Positions 35,127 through 47,950 of a stretch of 64,000 nucleotides of DNA are shown in pieces. Origin of the DNA: Cololabis saira (lineage: Eukaryota > Chordata > Actinopteri > Beloniformes > Belonidae); assembly GCF_033807715.1 (NCBI RefSeq), contig NC_084590.1:1-64000 (forward strand). The letters run 5' to 3'. Positions within the stretch are counted from its first letter, which is position 1; each line of letters starts with the position of its first letter. The position numbers and the translations under genes were made by a program. The notes beneath the pieces were generated by a model. That model made no database searches, was not told the origin of the DNA, and saw only the letters and a program-made list of their open reading frames with translations.

Positions 35127-35217
35127 TTAAAGGTAAGTACTGAAATGAGAGGCTTGAATGCATATAGCGGTCTGTGGCTCCATCTAGTGGTCGCGGATCG
35201 CAACTACACCGCTTCCA

Positions 35218-35879
35218 TTCCCTGTGTGGAATGGCTAGGGGGGCCCCTTGCGCGTGAGCGTAGCAAGCGCGCGCACATTTTTTTGGGTTTTTCGGGTCGG
35301 ATCGGGTGTCTATATGTGCAATTTTAACTCTCCAATTAGCAAAATACTGGATACCTTCCCCTGCCTCATCATCATTTGGCTTGCCTCGACGCGGGGCCCC
35401 ACGGCTGCTTGAGACCCGGTCGGATCGGTGATTTTTGTAACAAATTTATCAAACGAGCCTTTCAGAGAGACATTAAACTCTTCCATTTTCTTTAGTTTTT
35501 TTCTTTTTTCATCCCCTGATGGAAATTTCCTGAATCTGTCTCGTTCTCTCGACATTGTGTGACAGTTTGTTCCAACTCCATCGTCTGGATCAGAGCAGCT
35601 TGTGTCTTCGCTTGGTCTGATCAGTTGTGTTGAACAACAGACACGCGCATCATTGCACATATATTTGATATGCACAGACTAGTACACATTTAGGTCTGTA
35701 ATGGAACGTGACTGTTGATATTTATAAGGGAAAAAACGAAAAAAATTTGAAAAAAAAAAAAAATTTGGAAAAAAAAACGGCCCATAGCGCGAGGCCCCCT
35801 TGGGGCCCAGCCCGGCCCAACATCCCCATCGGCCCACCGGGCAAATGCCCGGTATGCCCGATGGCCAGTCCACCCCTGG
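35218..35879 (-). mobile_element. hAT-like element fragment next to BEL copy 1
   Basis: On the minus strand it starts at the satellite junction with CAGGGGTGGACTGGCCATCG, which looks like a hAT terminal inverted repeat, and contains a 73-codon stretch MSRERDRFRKFPSGDEKRKK (from about 35556) resembling the lysine-rich start of hAT transposases of the zinc-finger type. The other terminal repeat is not found before the BEL LTR, so the fragment is truncated. No intact transposase. Confidence 0.55.
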
Positions 35880-38283
35880 ACTCACCAAACCACTTACCTG
35901 TGTTTCAGGTTGAAAATGACTGTTTCTGGCTGAGATAAAGCTAAAGGCGGATTTTTGTGAAAACACTCTTTTACCTTCTGATTTTTTAAGGCAAGCTATT
36001 GAAAACGTCAGAAAATTGAAGGAAGGAGTCTATATAGTTGATTTGAGTGACTCCTTTCATTATTGGACTCACCAAACCACTTACCTGTGTTTCAGGTTCA
36101 AAATGACTGTTTCTGGCTAAGATAAAGCTAAAAGCGGATTTTTGTGAAAACACGGTTTTACCTTCTGATTTTTTAAGGCAAGCTATTGAAAACGTCAGAA
36201 AATTGAAGGAGGGAGTCTATATAGTTGATTTGAGTGACTCATTTCATTATTGGACTCACCAAACAACTTACCTGTGTTTCAGGTTGAAAATGACTGTTTC
36301 TGGCTGAGATACAGCTAAAAGCGGATTTTTGTGAAAACACTGTTTTACCTTCTGATTTTTTAAGACAAGCTATTGAAAACGTCAGAAAATTGAAGGAGGG
36401 AGTCTATATAGTTGATTTGAGTGAATCATTTCATTATTGGACTCACCAAACAACTTACCTGTGTTTCAGGTTGAAAATGACTGTTTCTGGCTGAGATAGC
36501 CTACAGCTAAAAGCGGATTTTTGTGAAAACACTGTTTTACCTTCTGATTTTTTAAGACAAGCTATTGAAAGAGTGACTCCTTTCATTAATGGACTCACCA
36601 AAACACTTAGAAAGTTTTCAAAGTTCCAACTGAGTGCAGCTAAATTCATCCGTGGAGCTCTGCCTCCATCTTGTGGGCAAAAAAAATAAACTTCTCCAGG
36701 GCAGACAACACTGCAATTTCCCCCCTCTTTTCTGCTGATATTTTTAATTCTGGTGGAGTAAAGCCAGTCAAAAAATATGCAAAAGGAGGGCCCCATAATT
36801 TCTAAGTCATTTTGATCATTTTTAGATTTTTAAATGTCATTTTAGACAAGTTGGGGGCCTTTTAATGCAGTATTTCTGCTGCTTTTTAACCCTGGCTGAA
36901 GTGCAATTTTCTCCTCTTTTCATTCATTTTGCTGAAGTAAAGCCAGGAAAAACACGTGCAAAAGGCAGGCTGCATCATTGCTAAGCATTTTGATTATTTT
37001 TAGATTTTTAGATTGTGATTTTAGACAAGTTTGAGCAATTTTAATGCAGAACTTCGGCTGCTGTTTTTGGCTGAGTCTGGAGTGAGATTTTCCCCTCTTT
37101 TCTTCTCATGTTTCTAATTTGGCTGAAGCAAATGAAGGCAAAAGATGCTCAAAAGACAAAGTCCAGTTTTGTGAAGGAATTGTGTTTATTTTCAGATTTT
37201 TACACTTTATTTGAGAGCAGTTGGAGACATTTTAATGCTGTCATTCTGCCTTTTAGGCGAATGTGCAGTACCTCATTTTGTCCACAGCACGGCGCAGTGA
37301 TGCACTCCCGGTAATGGGGGGGGGGACCTGTGTTTCAGGTTCAAAATAACTGTTTCTTGCTGAGAAACAGCCAAAAAGCGGATTTCTGTGATAACACTGT
37401 TTTACCTTCTGATTTTTTAAGGCAAGCTATGGAAAACGTCAGAAAATTGAAGGAGAGAGTCTATATAGTTGATTTGAGTGACTAATTTCATTATTGGACT
37501 CACCAAACCACTTACCTGTGCTTCAGGTTGAAAATGACCGTTTCTGGCTGAGATAAAAGCGGATTTTTGAAAAGAAAGTTTTCAAAGTTCCAACTGAGTG
37601 CAGCTAAATTCATCTGTGGAGCTCTGCCTCCATCTTGTGGGCAAAAAAAGAAACTTCTCCAGGGCAGACAACACTGCAATTTCCCCCCTCTTTTCTGCTG
37701 ATATTTTCAATTCTGGTGGAGTAAAGCCAGTCAAAAAATATGCAAAAGGAGGACCCCATCATTTCTAAGTCATTTTGATCATTTTTAGATTTTTAAATTT
37801 CATTTTAGACAAGTTGGAGGCATTTTAATGCAGTATTTCTGCTGCTTTTTAACCCTGGCTGAAGTGCAATTTTCTCCTCTTTTCTTTCATTTTGCTGAAG
37901 TAAAGCCAGGAAAAACACGTGCAAAAGGCAGGCTGCATCATTGCTAAGCAATTTTGATCATTTTTAGATTTTTAGATTGTGATTTTAGACAAGTTTGAGC
38001 AATTTTAATGCGGCATTTCGGCTGCTGTTTTTGGCTGAGTCTGGAGTGAGATTTTCCCCTCTTTTCTTCTCATGTTTCTAATTTGGCTGAAGCAAATGAA
38101 GGCAAAAGATGCTCAAAAGACAAAGTCCATTTTTGTGAAGGAATTGTGTTTATTTTCAGATTTTTACACTTTATTTCAGAGCAGTTGGAGACATTTTAAT
38201 GCTGTCTTTCTGCCTTTTAGGCGAATGTGCAGTACCTAATTTTTTCCACAGCACGGCGCAGTGATGCACTCCCGGTAATGGGT

Positions 38284-38312
<29 letters not shown>
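38284..38312 (+). repeat. G-tract (29 bases)
   Basis: Uninterrupted G run at a satellite super-unit end, preceded by AATGGGT and followed by ACCTGTG. Confidence 0.95.
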
Positions 38313-38314
<2 letters not shown>

Positions 38315-40686
38315 CTGTGTTTCAGGTTCAAAATAACTGTTTCTTGCTGAGAAACAGCCAAAAAGCGGATTTCTGTGATAACACTGTTTTACCTTCTGAT
38401 TTTTTAAGGCAAGCTATGGAAAACGTCAGAAAATTGAAGGCGAGAGTCTATATAGTTGATTTGAGTGACTAATTTCATTATTGGACTCACCAAACCACTT
38501 ACCTGTGTTTCAGGTTGAAAATGACTGTTTCTGGCCGAGATAAAAGCGGATTTTTGTGAAAACACTGTTTTACCTTCTGATTTTTTAAGGCAAGCTATTG
38601 AAAACGTCAGAAAATTGAAGGAGGGAGTCTATATAGTTGATTTGAGTGACTAATTTCATTATTGGACTCACCAAACAACTTACCTGTGTTTCAGGTTGAA
38701 AATGACTGTTTCTGGCTGAGATACAGCTAAAAGCGGATTTTTGTGAAAACACTGTTTTACCTTCTGATTTTTTAAGGCAAGCTATTGAAAACGTCAGAAA
38801 ATTGAAGGAGGGAGTCTAAATAGTTGATTTGAGTGAGTCCTTTCATTATTGGACTCACCAAACAACTTACCTGTGTTTCAGGTTGAAAATGACTGTTTCT
38901 GGCTGAGCTACAGCTAAAAGCGGATTTTTGTGAAAACACTGTTTTACCTTCTGATTTTTTAAGGCAAGCTATTGAAAGAGTGACTCCTTTCATTAATGGA
39001 CTCACCAAACCACTTAGAAAGTTTTCAAAGTTCCGAGTGCAGCTAAATTCATCTGTGGAGCTCTGCCTCCATCTTGTGGGCAAAAAAAGAAACTTCTCCA
39101 GGGCAGACAATACTACAATTTCCCCCCTCTTTTCTGCTGATATCTTCAATTCTGGTGGAGTAAAGCCAGTGAAAAAATATGCAAAAGGAGGGGCCCATCA
39201 TTTCTAAGTCATTTTGATCATTTTTAGATTTTTTAATGTCATTTTAGACAAGTTGGAGGCATTTTAATGCAGTATTTCTGCTGCTTTTTAACCCTGGCTG
39301 AAGTGCAATTTTCTCCTCTTTTCTTTCATTTTGCTGAAGTAAAGCCAGGAAAAACACGTTCAAAAGGCAGGCTGCATCATTGCTAAGCCATTTTGATCAT
39401 CTTTAGATTTTTAGATTGTGATTTTAGACAAGTTTGAGCAATTTTAATGCAGAACTTCGGCTGCTGTTTTTGGCTGAGTCTGGAGTGAGATTTTCCCCTC
39501 TTTTCTTCTCATGTTTCTAATTTGGCTGAAGCAAATGAAGGCAAAAGATGCTCAAAAGACAAAGTCCAGTTTTGTGAAGGAATTGTGTTTATTTTCAGAT
39601 TTTTACACTTTATTTGAGAGCAGTTGGAGACATTTTAATGCTGTCATTCTGCCTTTTAGGCGAATGTGCAGTACCTCATTTTGTCCACAGCACGGCGCAG
39701 TGATGCACTCCCGGTAATGGGGGGGGGGACCTGTGTTTCAGGTTCAAAATAACTGTTTCTTGCTGAGAAACAGCCAAAAAGCGGATTTCTGTGATAACAC
39801 TGTTTTACCTTCTGATTTTTTAAGGCAAGCTATGGAAAACGTCAGAAAATTGAAGGAGAGAGTCTATATAGTTGATTTGAGTGACTAATTTCATTATTGG
39901 ACTCACCAAACCACTTACCTGTGCTTCAGGTTGAAAATGACCGTTTCTGGCTGAGATAAAAGCGGATTTTTGAAAAGAAAGTTTTCAAAGTTCCAACTGA
40001 GTGCAGCTAAATTCATCTGTGGAGCTCTGCCTCCATCTTGTGGGCAAAAAAAGAAACTTCTCCAGGGCAGACAACACTGCAATTTCCCCCCTCTTTTCTG
40101 CTGATATTTTCAATTCTGGTGGAGTAAAGCCAGTCAAAAAATATGCAAAAGGAGGACCCCATCATTTCTAAGTCATTTTGATCATTTTTAGATTTTTAAA
40201 TTTCATTTTAGACAAGTTGGAGGCATTTTAATGCAGTATTTCTGCTGCTTTTTAACCCTGGCTGAAGTGCAATTTTCTCCTCTTTTCTTTCATTTTGCTG
40301 AAGTAAAGCCAGGAAAAACACGTGCAAAAGGCAGGCTGCATCATTGCTAAGCAATTTTGATCATTTTTAGATTTTTAGATTGTGATTTTAGACAAGTTTG
40401 AGCAATTTTAATGCGGCATTTCGGCTGCTGTTTTTGGCTGAGTCTGGAGTGAGATTTTCCCCTCTTTTCTTCTCATGTTTCTAATTTGGCTGAAGCAAAT
40501 GAAGGCAGAAGATGCTCAAAAGACAAAGTCCATTTTTGTGAAGGAATTGTGTTTATTTTCAGATTTTTACACTTTATTTCAGAGCAGTTGGAGACATTTT
40601 AATGCTGTCTTTCTGCCTTTTAGGCGAATGTGCAGTACCTAATTTTTTCCACAGCACGGCGCAGTGATGCACTCCCGGTAATGGGT

Positions 40687-40714
40687 GGGGGGGGGGGGGG
40701 GGGGGGGGGGGGGG
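40687..40714 (+). repeat. G-tract (28 bases)
   Basis: Uninterrupted G run at a satellite super-unit end, in the same place as the tract 2403 bp upstream. Confidence 0.95.
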
Positions 40715-41736
40715 ACCTGTGTTTCAGGTTCAAAATAACTGTTTCTTGCTGAGAAACAGCCAAAAAGCGGATTTCTGTGATAACACTGTTTTACCTTCTG
40801 ATTTTTTAAGGCAAGCTATGGAAAACGTCAGAAAATTGAAGGCGAGAGTCTATATAGTTGATTTGAGTGACTAATTTCATTATTGGACTCACCAAACCAC
40901 TTACCTGTGTTTCAGGTTGAAAATGACTGTTTCTGGCCGAGATAAAAGCGGATTTTTGTGAAAACACTGTTTTACCTTCTGATTTTTTAAGGCAAGCTAT
41001 TGAAAACGTCAGAAAATTGAAGGAGGGAGTCTAAATAGTTGATTTGAGTGAGTCCTTTCATTATTGGACTCACCAAACAACTTACCTGTGTTTCAGGTTG
41101 AAAATGACTGTTTCTGGCTGAGCTACAGCTAAAAGCGGATTTTTGTGAAAACACTGTTTTACCTTCTGATTTTTTAAGGCAAGCTATTGAAAGAGTGACT
41201 CCTTTCATTAATGGACTCACCAAACCACTTAGAAAGTTTTCAAAGTTCCGAGTGCAGCTAAATTCATCTGTGGAGCTCTGCCTCCATCTTGTGGGCAAAA
41301 AAAGAAACTTCTCCAGGGCAGACAATACTACAATTTCCCCCCTCTTTTCTGCTGATATCTTCAATTCTGGTGGAGTAAAGCCAGTGAAAAAATATGCAAA
41401 AGGAGGGGCCCATCATTTCTAAGTCATTTTGATCATTTTTAGATTTTTTAATGTCATTTTAGACAAGTTGGAGGCATTTTAATGCAGTATTTCTGCTGCT
41501 TTTTAACCCTGGCTGAAGTGCAATTTTCTCCTCTTTTCTTTCATTTTGCTGAAGTAAAGCCAGGAAAAACACGTTCAAAAGGCAGGCTGCATCATTGCTA
41601 AGCCATTTTGATCATCTTTAGATTTTTAGATTGTGATTTTAGACAAGTTTGAGCAATTTTAATGCGGCATTTCGGCTGCTGTTTTTGGCTGAGTCTGGAG
41701 TGAGATTTTCCCCTCTTTTCTTCTCATGTTTCTAAT

Positions 41737-44700
41737 TTGGCTAAAGCAAATGAAGGCAAAAAATGCTCAAAAGACAAAGCCCATTTTTGTGAAAACACTG
41801 TTTTACCTTCTGATTTTTTAAGGCAAGCTATTGAAAGAGTGACTCCGTTCATTATTGGACTCACCAAACCACTTAGAAAGTTTTCAAAGTTCCAACTGAG
41901 TGCAGCTAAATTCATCCGTGGAGCTCTGCCTCCATCTTGTGGGCAAAAAAAGAAACTTCTCCAGGGCAGACAACACTACAATTTCCCCCCTCTTTTCTGC
42001 TGATATTTTCAATTCTGGTGGAGTAAAGCCAGTGAAAAAATATGCAAAAGGAGGGGCCCATAATTTCTAAGTCATTTTGATCATTTTTAGATTTTTAAAT
42101 GTCATTTTAGACAAGTTGGAGGCATTTTAATGCAGTATTTCTGCTGCTTTTTAACCCTGGCTGAAGTGCAATTTTCTCCTCTTTTCTTTCATTTTGCTGA
42201 AGTAAAGCCAGGAAAAACACGTGCAAAAGGCAGGCTGCATCATTGCTAAGCCATTTTGATCATTTTTAGATTTTTAGATTGTAATTTTAGACAAGTTTGA
42301 GCAATTTTAATGCGGCATTTCGGCTGCTGTTTTTGGCTGAGTCTGGAGTGAGATTTTCCCCTCTTTTCTTCTCATGTTTCTAATTTGGCTGAAGCAAATG
42401 AAGGCAAAAAATGCTCAAAAGACAAAGCCCATTTTTGTGAAAACACTGTTTTACCTTCTGATTTTTTAAGGCAAGCTATTGAAAGAGTGACTCCTTTCAT
42501 TAATGGACTCACCAAACCACTTAGAAAGTTTTCAAAGTTCCGAGTGCAGCTAAATTCATCTGTGGAGCTCTGCCTCCATCTTGTGGGCAAAAAAAGAAAC
42601 TTCTCCAGGGCAGACAATACTACAATTTCCCCCCTCTTTTCTGCTGATATCTTCAATTCTGGTGGAGTAAAGCCAGTGAAAAAATATGCAAAAGGAGGGG
42701 CCCATCATTTCTAAGTCATTTTGATCATTTTTAGATTTTTTAATGTCATTTTAGACAAGTTGGAGGCATTTTAATGCAGTATTTCTGCTGCTTTTTAACC
42801 CTGGCTGAAGTGCAATTTTCTCCTCTTTTCTTTCATTTTGCTGAAGTAAAGCCAGGAAAAACACGTTCAAAAGGCAGGCTGCATCATTGCTAAGCCATTT
42901 TGATCATCTTTAGATTTTTAGATTGTGATTTTAGACAAGTTTGAGCAATTTTAATGCGGCATTTCGGCTGCTGTTTTTGGCTGAGTCTGGAGTGAGATTT
43001 TCCCCTCTTTTCTTCTCATGTTTCTAATTTGGCTAAAGCAAATGAAGGCAAAAAATGCTCAAAAGACAAAGCCCATTTTTGTGAAAACACTGTTTTACCT
43101 TCTGATTTTTTAAGGCAAGCTATTGAAAGAGTGACTCCGTTCATTATTGGACTCACCAAACCACTTAGAAAGTTTTCAAAGTTCCAACTGAGTGCAGCTA
43201 AATTCATCCGTGGAGCTCTGCCTCCATCTTGTGGGCAAAAAAAGAAACTTCTCCAGGGCAGACAACACTACAATTTCCCCCCTCTTTTCTGCTGATATTT
43301 TCAATTCTGGTGGAGTAAAGCCAGTGAAAAAATATGCAAAAGGAGGGGCCCATAATTTCTAAGTCATTTTGATCATTTTTAGATTTTTAAATGTCATTTT
43401 AGACAAGTTGGAGGCATTTTAATGCAGTATTTCTGCTGCTTTTTAACCCTGGCTGAAGTGCAATTTTCTCCTCTTTTCTTTCATTTTGCTGAAGTAAAGC
43501 CAGGAAAAACACGTGCAAAAGGCAGGCTGCATCATTGCTAAGCCATTTTGATCATTTTTAGATTTTTAGATTGTAATTTTAGACAAGTTTGAGCAATTTT
43601 AATGCGGCATTTCGGCTGCTGTTTTTGGCTGAGTCTGGAGTGAGATTTTCCCCTCTTTTCTTCTCATGTTTCTAATTTGGCTGAAGCAAATGAAGGCAAA
43701 AAATGCTCAAAAGACAAAGCCCATTTTTGTGAAAACACTGTTTTACCTTCTGATTTTTTAAGGCAAGCTATTGAAAGAGTGACTCCGTTCATTATTGGAC
43801 TCACCAAACCACTTAGAAAGTTTTCAAAGTTCCAACTGAGTGCAGCTAAATTCATCCGTGGAGCTCTGCCTCCATCTTGTGGGCAAAAAAAGAAACTTCT
43901 CCAGGGCAGACAACACTACAATTTCCCCCCTCTTTTCTGCTGATATTTTCAATTCTGGTGGAGTAAAGCCAGTGAAAAAATATGCAAAAGGAGGGGCCCA
44001 TAATTTCTAAGTCATTTTGATCATTTTTAGATTTTTAAATGTCATTTTAGACAAGTTGGAGGCATTTTAATGCAGTATTTCTGCTGCTTTTTAACCCTGG
44101 CTGAAGTGCAATTTTCTCCTCTTTTCTTTCATTTTGCTGAAGTAAAGCCAGGAAAAACACGTGCAAAAGGCAGGCTGCATCATTGCTAAGCCATTTTGAT
44201 CATTTTTAGATTTTTAGATTGTAATTTTAGACAAGTTTGAGCAATTTTAATGCGGCATTTCGGCTGCTGTTTTTGGCTGAGTCTGGAGTGAGATTTTCCC
44301 CTCTTTTCTTCTCATGTTTCTAATTTGGCTGAAGCAAATGAAGGCAAAAAATGCTCAAAAGACAAAGCCCATTTTTGTGAAAACACTGTTTTACCTTCTG
44401 ATTTTTTAAGGCAAGCTATTGAAAGAGTGACTCCGTTCATTATTGGACACACCAAACCACTTAGAAAGTTTTCAAAGTTCCAACTGAGTGCAGCTAAATT
44501 CATCCGTGGAGCTCTGCCTCCATCTTGTGGGCAAAAAAAGAAACTTCTCCAGGGCAGACAACACTGCAATTTCCCCCCTCTTTTCTGCAGATATCTTCAA
44601 TTCTGGTGGAGTAAATCCAGTCAAAAAATATGCAAAAGGAGGGCCCCATCATTTCTAAGTCATTTTGATCATTTTTAGATTTTTAAATGTCATTTTAGAC

Positions 44701-45620
44701 AAGTTGGAGGCATTTTAATGCAGTATTTCTGCTGCTTTTTAACCCTGGCTGAAGTGCAATTTTCTCCTCTTTTCTTTCATTTTGCTGAAGTAAAGCCAGG
44801 AAAAACACGTACAAAAGGCAGGCCGCATCATTGCTAAGCCATTTTGATCATTTTTAGATTTTTAGATTGTGATTTTAGACAAGTTTGAGTAATTTTAATG
44901 CGGCATTTCGGCTGCTGTTTTTTGGCTGAGTCTGGAGTGAGATTTTCCCCTCTTTTCTTCTCATGTTTCTAATTTGGCTGAAGCAAATGAAGGCAAAAGA
45001 TGCTCAAAAGACAAAGTCCATTTTTGTGAAAACATTGTTTTACCTTCTGATTTTTTAAGGCAAGCTATTGAAAGAGTGACTCCATTCATTATTGGACTCA
45101 CCAAACCACTTAGAAAGTTTTCAAAGTTCCAACTGAGTGCAGCTAAATTCATCCGTGGAGCTCTGCCTCCATCTTGTGGGCAAAAAAAGAAACTTCTCCA
45201 GGGCAGACAACACTGCAATTTCCCCCCTCTTTTCTGCTGATATTTTCAATTCTGGTGGAGTAAAGCCAGTCAAAAAATATGCAAAAGGAGGGCCCCATCA
45301 TTTCTAAGTCATTTTGATCATTTTTAGATTTTTAAATGTCATTTTAGACAAGTTGGAGGCATTTTAATGCAGTATTTCTGCTGCTTTTTAACCCTGGCTG
45401 AAGTGCAATTTTCTCCTCTTTTCTTTCACTTTGCTGAAGTAAAGCCAGGAAAAACACGTGCAAAAGGCAGGCCGCATCATTGCTAAGCCATTTTGATCAT
45501 TTTTAGATTTTTAGATTGTGATTTTAGACAAGTTTGAGTAATTTTAATGCGGCATTTCGGCTGCTGTTTTTGGCTGAGTCTGGAGTGAGATTTTCCCCTC
45601 TTTTCTTCTCATGTTTCTAA
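41737..45620. repeat. 648-bp module, six tandem copies
   Basis: Equivalent points at 41737, 42385, 43029, 43677, 44325 and 44974 (steps 648, 644, 648, 648, 649). The second module carries a private 4-bp loss (CAAAGTTCCGAGTGCAGC) and a TTAATGG variant that are also present in super-unit ends near 39034 and 41249, suggesting sequence exchange between modules. Confidence 0.92.
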
Positions 45621-45819
45621 TTTGGCTGAAGCAAATGAAGGCAAAAGATGCTCAAAAGACAAAGTCCATTTTTGTGAAGGAATTGTGCTTATTTTCAGAT
45701 TTTTACACTTTATTCTAGTTGGAGGCATTTTAATGCTGTCATTCTGCCTTTTAGGGGAATGTGCAGTACCTCATTTTGTCCACAGCACGGCGCAGTGATG
45801 CACTCCCGGTAATGGGTGA

Positions 45820-45832
45820 GGGGGGGGGGGGG
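45820..45832 (+). repeat. G-tract (13 bases)
   Basis: Short allele of the super-unit-end G-tract; the equivalent tract 20.2 kb upstream (25616-25636) has 21 bases. Confidence 0.9.
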
Positions 45833-47048
45833 ACCTGTGTTTCAGGTTCAAAATAACTGTTTCTTGCTGAGAAACAGCCAAAAAGCGGATTTCTGTTATA
45901 ACACTGTTTTACCTTCTGATTTTTTAAGGCAAGCTATGGAAAACGTCAGAAAATTGAAGGAGAGAGTCTATATAGTTGATTTGAGTGACTAATTTCATTA
46001 TTGGACTCACCAAACCACTTACCTGTGTTTCAGGTTGAAAATGACTGTTTCTGGCTGAGATAAAAGCGGATTTTTGTGAAAACACTGTTTTACCTTCTGA
46101 TTTTTTAAGGCAAGCTATTGAAAACGTAAGAAAATTGAAGGAGGGAGTCTATATAGTTGATTTGAGTGACTCCTTTCATTATTGGACTCACCAAACAACT
46201 TACCTGTGTTTCAGGTTGAAAATGACTGTTTCTGGCTGAGCTACAGCTAAAAGCGGATTTTTGTGAAAACACTGTTTTACCTTCTGATTTTTTAAGGCAA
46301 GCTATTGAAAGAGTGACTCCTTTCATTAATGGACTCACCAAACCACTTAGAAAGTTTTCAAAGTTCTAACTGAGTGCAGCTAAATTCATCTGTGGAGCTC
46401 TGCCTCCATCTTGTGGGCAAAAAAAGAAACTTCTCCAGGGCAGACAACACTGCAATTTCCCCCCTCTTTTCTGCTGATATTTTCAATTCTGGTGGAGTAA
46501 AGCCAGTCAAAAGGAGGGCCCCATCATTTCTAAGTCATTTTGATCATTTTTAGATTTTTAAATGTCATTTTAGACAAGTTGGAGGCATTTTAATGCAGTA
46601 TTTCTGCTGCTTTTTAACCCTGGCTGAAGTGCAATTTTCTCCTCTTTTCTTTCATTTTGCTGATGTAAAGCCAGGAAAAACACGTGCAAAAGGCAGGCTG
46701 CACCATTGCTAAGCCATTTTGATCATTTTTAGATTTTTAGATTGTGATTTTAGACAAGTTTGAGCAATTTTAATGCGGCATTTCGGCTGCTGTTTTTGGC
46801 TGAGTCTGGAGTGAGATTTTCCCCTCTTTTCTTCTCATGTTTCTAATTTGGCTGAAGCAAATGAAGGCAAAAGATGCTCAAAAGACAAAGTCCATTTTTG
46901 TGAAGGAATTGTGCTTATTTTCAGATTTTTACACTTTATTTCAGAGCAGTTGGAGACATTTTAATGCTGTCATTCTGCCTTTTAGGCGAATGTGCAGTAC
47001 CTCATTTTGTCCACAGCACGGCGCAGTGATGCACTCCCGGTAATGGTT

Positions 47049-47081
47049 GGGGGGGGGGGGGGGGGGGGGGGGGAGGGGGGG
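47049..47081 (+). repeat. G-tract (25 G, A, 7 G) abutting BEL copy 2
   Basis: Counterpart of the tract at 26853-26880, with an interrupting A. The same ACCTGTCGCCCC junction follows. Confidence 0.95.
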
Positions 47082-47085
47082 ACCT

Positions 47086-47419
47086 GTCGCCCCTTGACGT
47101 CGCCAAGGGGTGTTTGACCAAACACGAGGGGGGCAGAACTTTCCTTTTACCAGTTTATTAGGCTGGAGGAATATGTGTGGTCTACACAAGAAACAAAATA
47201 CAAACAATATTAACACCAAAATTTTCTGAATAATGAAATTATAATCAGTTACATCTTTGATTAGAAAAGACTAACTTAATACACGAAAATATGCAGCGAA
47301 TCAACACAAAATGCAGTCACTTAAAGGTAAGTAGTGAAATGAGAGGCTTCACTGCATATAGCGCATATAGCGGTCTGTGCCTCCATCTAGTGGTCGCGGA
47401 TCGCAACTACACCGCTTCC
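47086..47419 (-). repeat. BEL copy 2 3' LTR
   Basis: Near-identical to the copy 1 3' LTR, including the unusual GTCGCCCCTT outer end and the duplicated GCATATAGC pentamer region absent from the 5' LTRs. Confidence 0.88.
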
Positions 47420-47950
47420 TCTCAGCACGTGAGTGACGCATTAACAGCGATGTAATTAACACATAAGAGGCTAAATAGGCTGCGTAAACATCACACTGCG
47501 AGAATAGCTGATTGCAATGTCAGGTTAACTACTAGAACTAACAGAGGTATTCAGTATGCACATAAAAACAGCAGATTCAGGCAGTTTAACCACTAGGCAA
47601 GTTTAGGAACATGGTAATAACGCATATTACACTTACTTTTGCCTTTTTACGCACACAACAAGCTGTAACTGGTAATAAACTGGTGGTAAGTTAACCAAAC
47701 AACTCTTTCTGCTCCGGTCTCCTTCTCATCTCCTCCCAGGGACTTCCAACGCAGCAGGTTCACTGCGTGTGCAGTCAGCCCTGATTGGCTGCTGCCACTC
47801 AACGAGCACATGAGAGGGGGGGGGGGGGGGGGGGCGATACACATGCACACCGCATGTCCACTCTCACCTCAGAGTCTCTTAAACAGCCGCCCCTACATTC
47901 ACTGCGAGAATGTACTCCTCAAAGAGACTACAACTAGAGGGAGATGCTGC
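47420..47950 (-). other. BEL copy 2 region between pol stop and 3' LTR
   Basis: Counterpart of 27220-27750 with a 19-base G-tract at 47816-47834. No convincing frame. Confidence 0.7.

Larger units (their letters stand above)
26885..35217 (-). mobile_element. BEL/Pao LTR retrotransposon, copy 1 (5' LTR split by a later insertion)
   Basis: Minus-strand element: 5' LTR at the right, primer-binding site, gag-pol frame and 3' LTR at the left. The order protease, reverse transcriptase, RNase H, integrase with a C-terminal extension, and the gag with two zinc-knuckle-like clusters, are those of BEL/Pao. LTRs share about 320 bp with about ten substitutions and one 9-bp indel by eye, so the element is not very recent. 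A 1342-bp TTAA-flanked element lies in the 5' LTR. Element length without it is about 7 kb. A second copy lies at 47086-54077. Confidence 0.92.
33525..35217 (-). repeat. BEL copy 1 5' LTR, split by a 1342-bp insertion
   Basis: LTR sequence occupies 33525-33784 and 35131-35217, about 347 bp once the insertion is left out. Its inner end (GCTACA on the minus strand) lies three bases before the primer-binding site. The outer end is near TGGAAGCGG (35217 on the minus strand). The interrupted LTR matches the 3' LTR and both LTRs of copy 2 across the insertion point. Confidence 0.85.
35880..47085. repeat. Satellite array block 3
   Basis: Satellite resumes at GACTCACCAAACCACTT. G-tract anchors at 37299, 38263, 39702, 40666, 45797 and 47028 give super-units of 964, 1439, 964, 5131 and 1231 bp. 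The 964/1439 pair is repeated (2403-bp period, 37108 to 39511). The 5131-bp unit contains six 648-bp modules. No genes seen. Confidence 0.95.
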
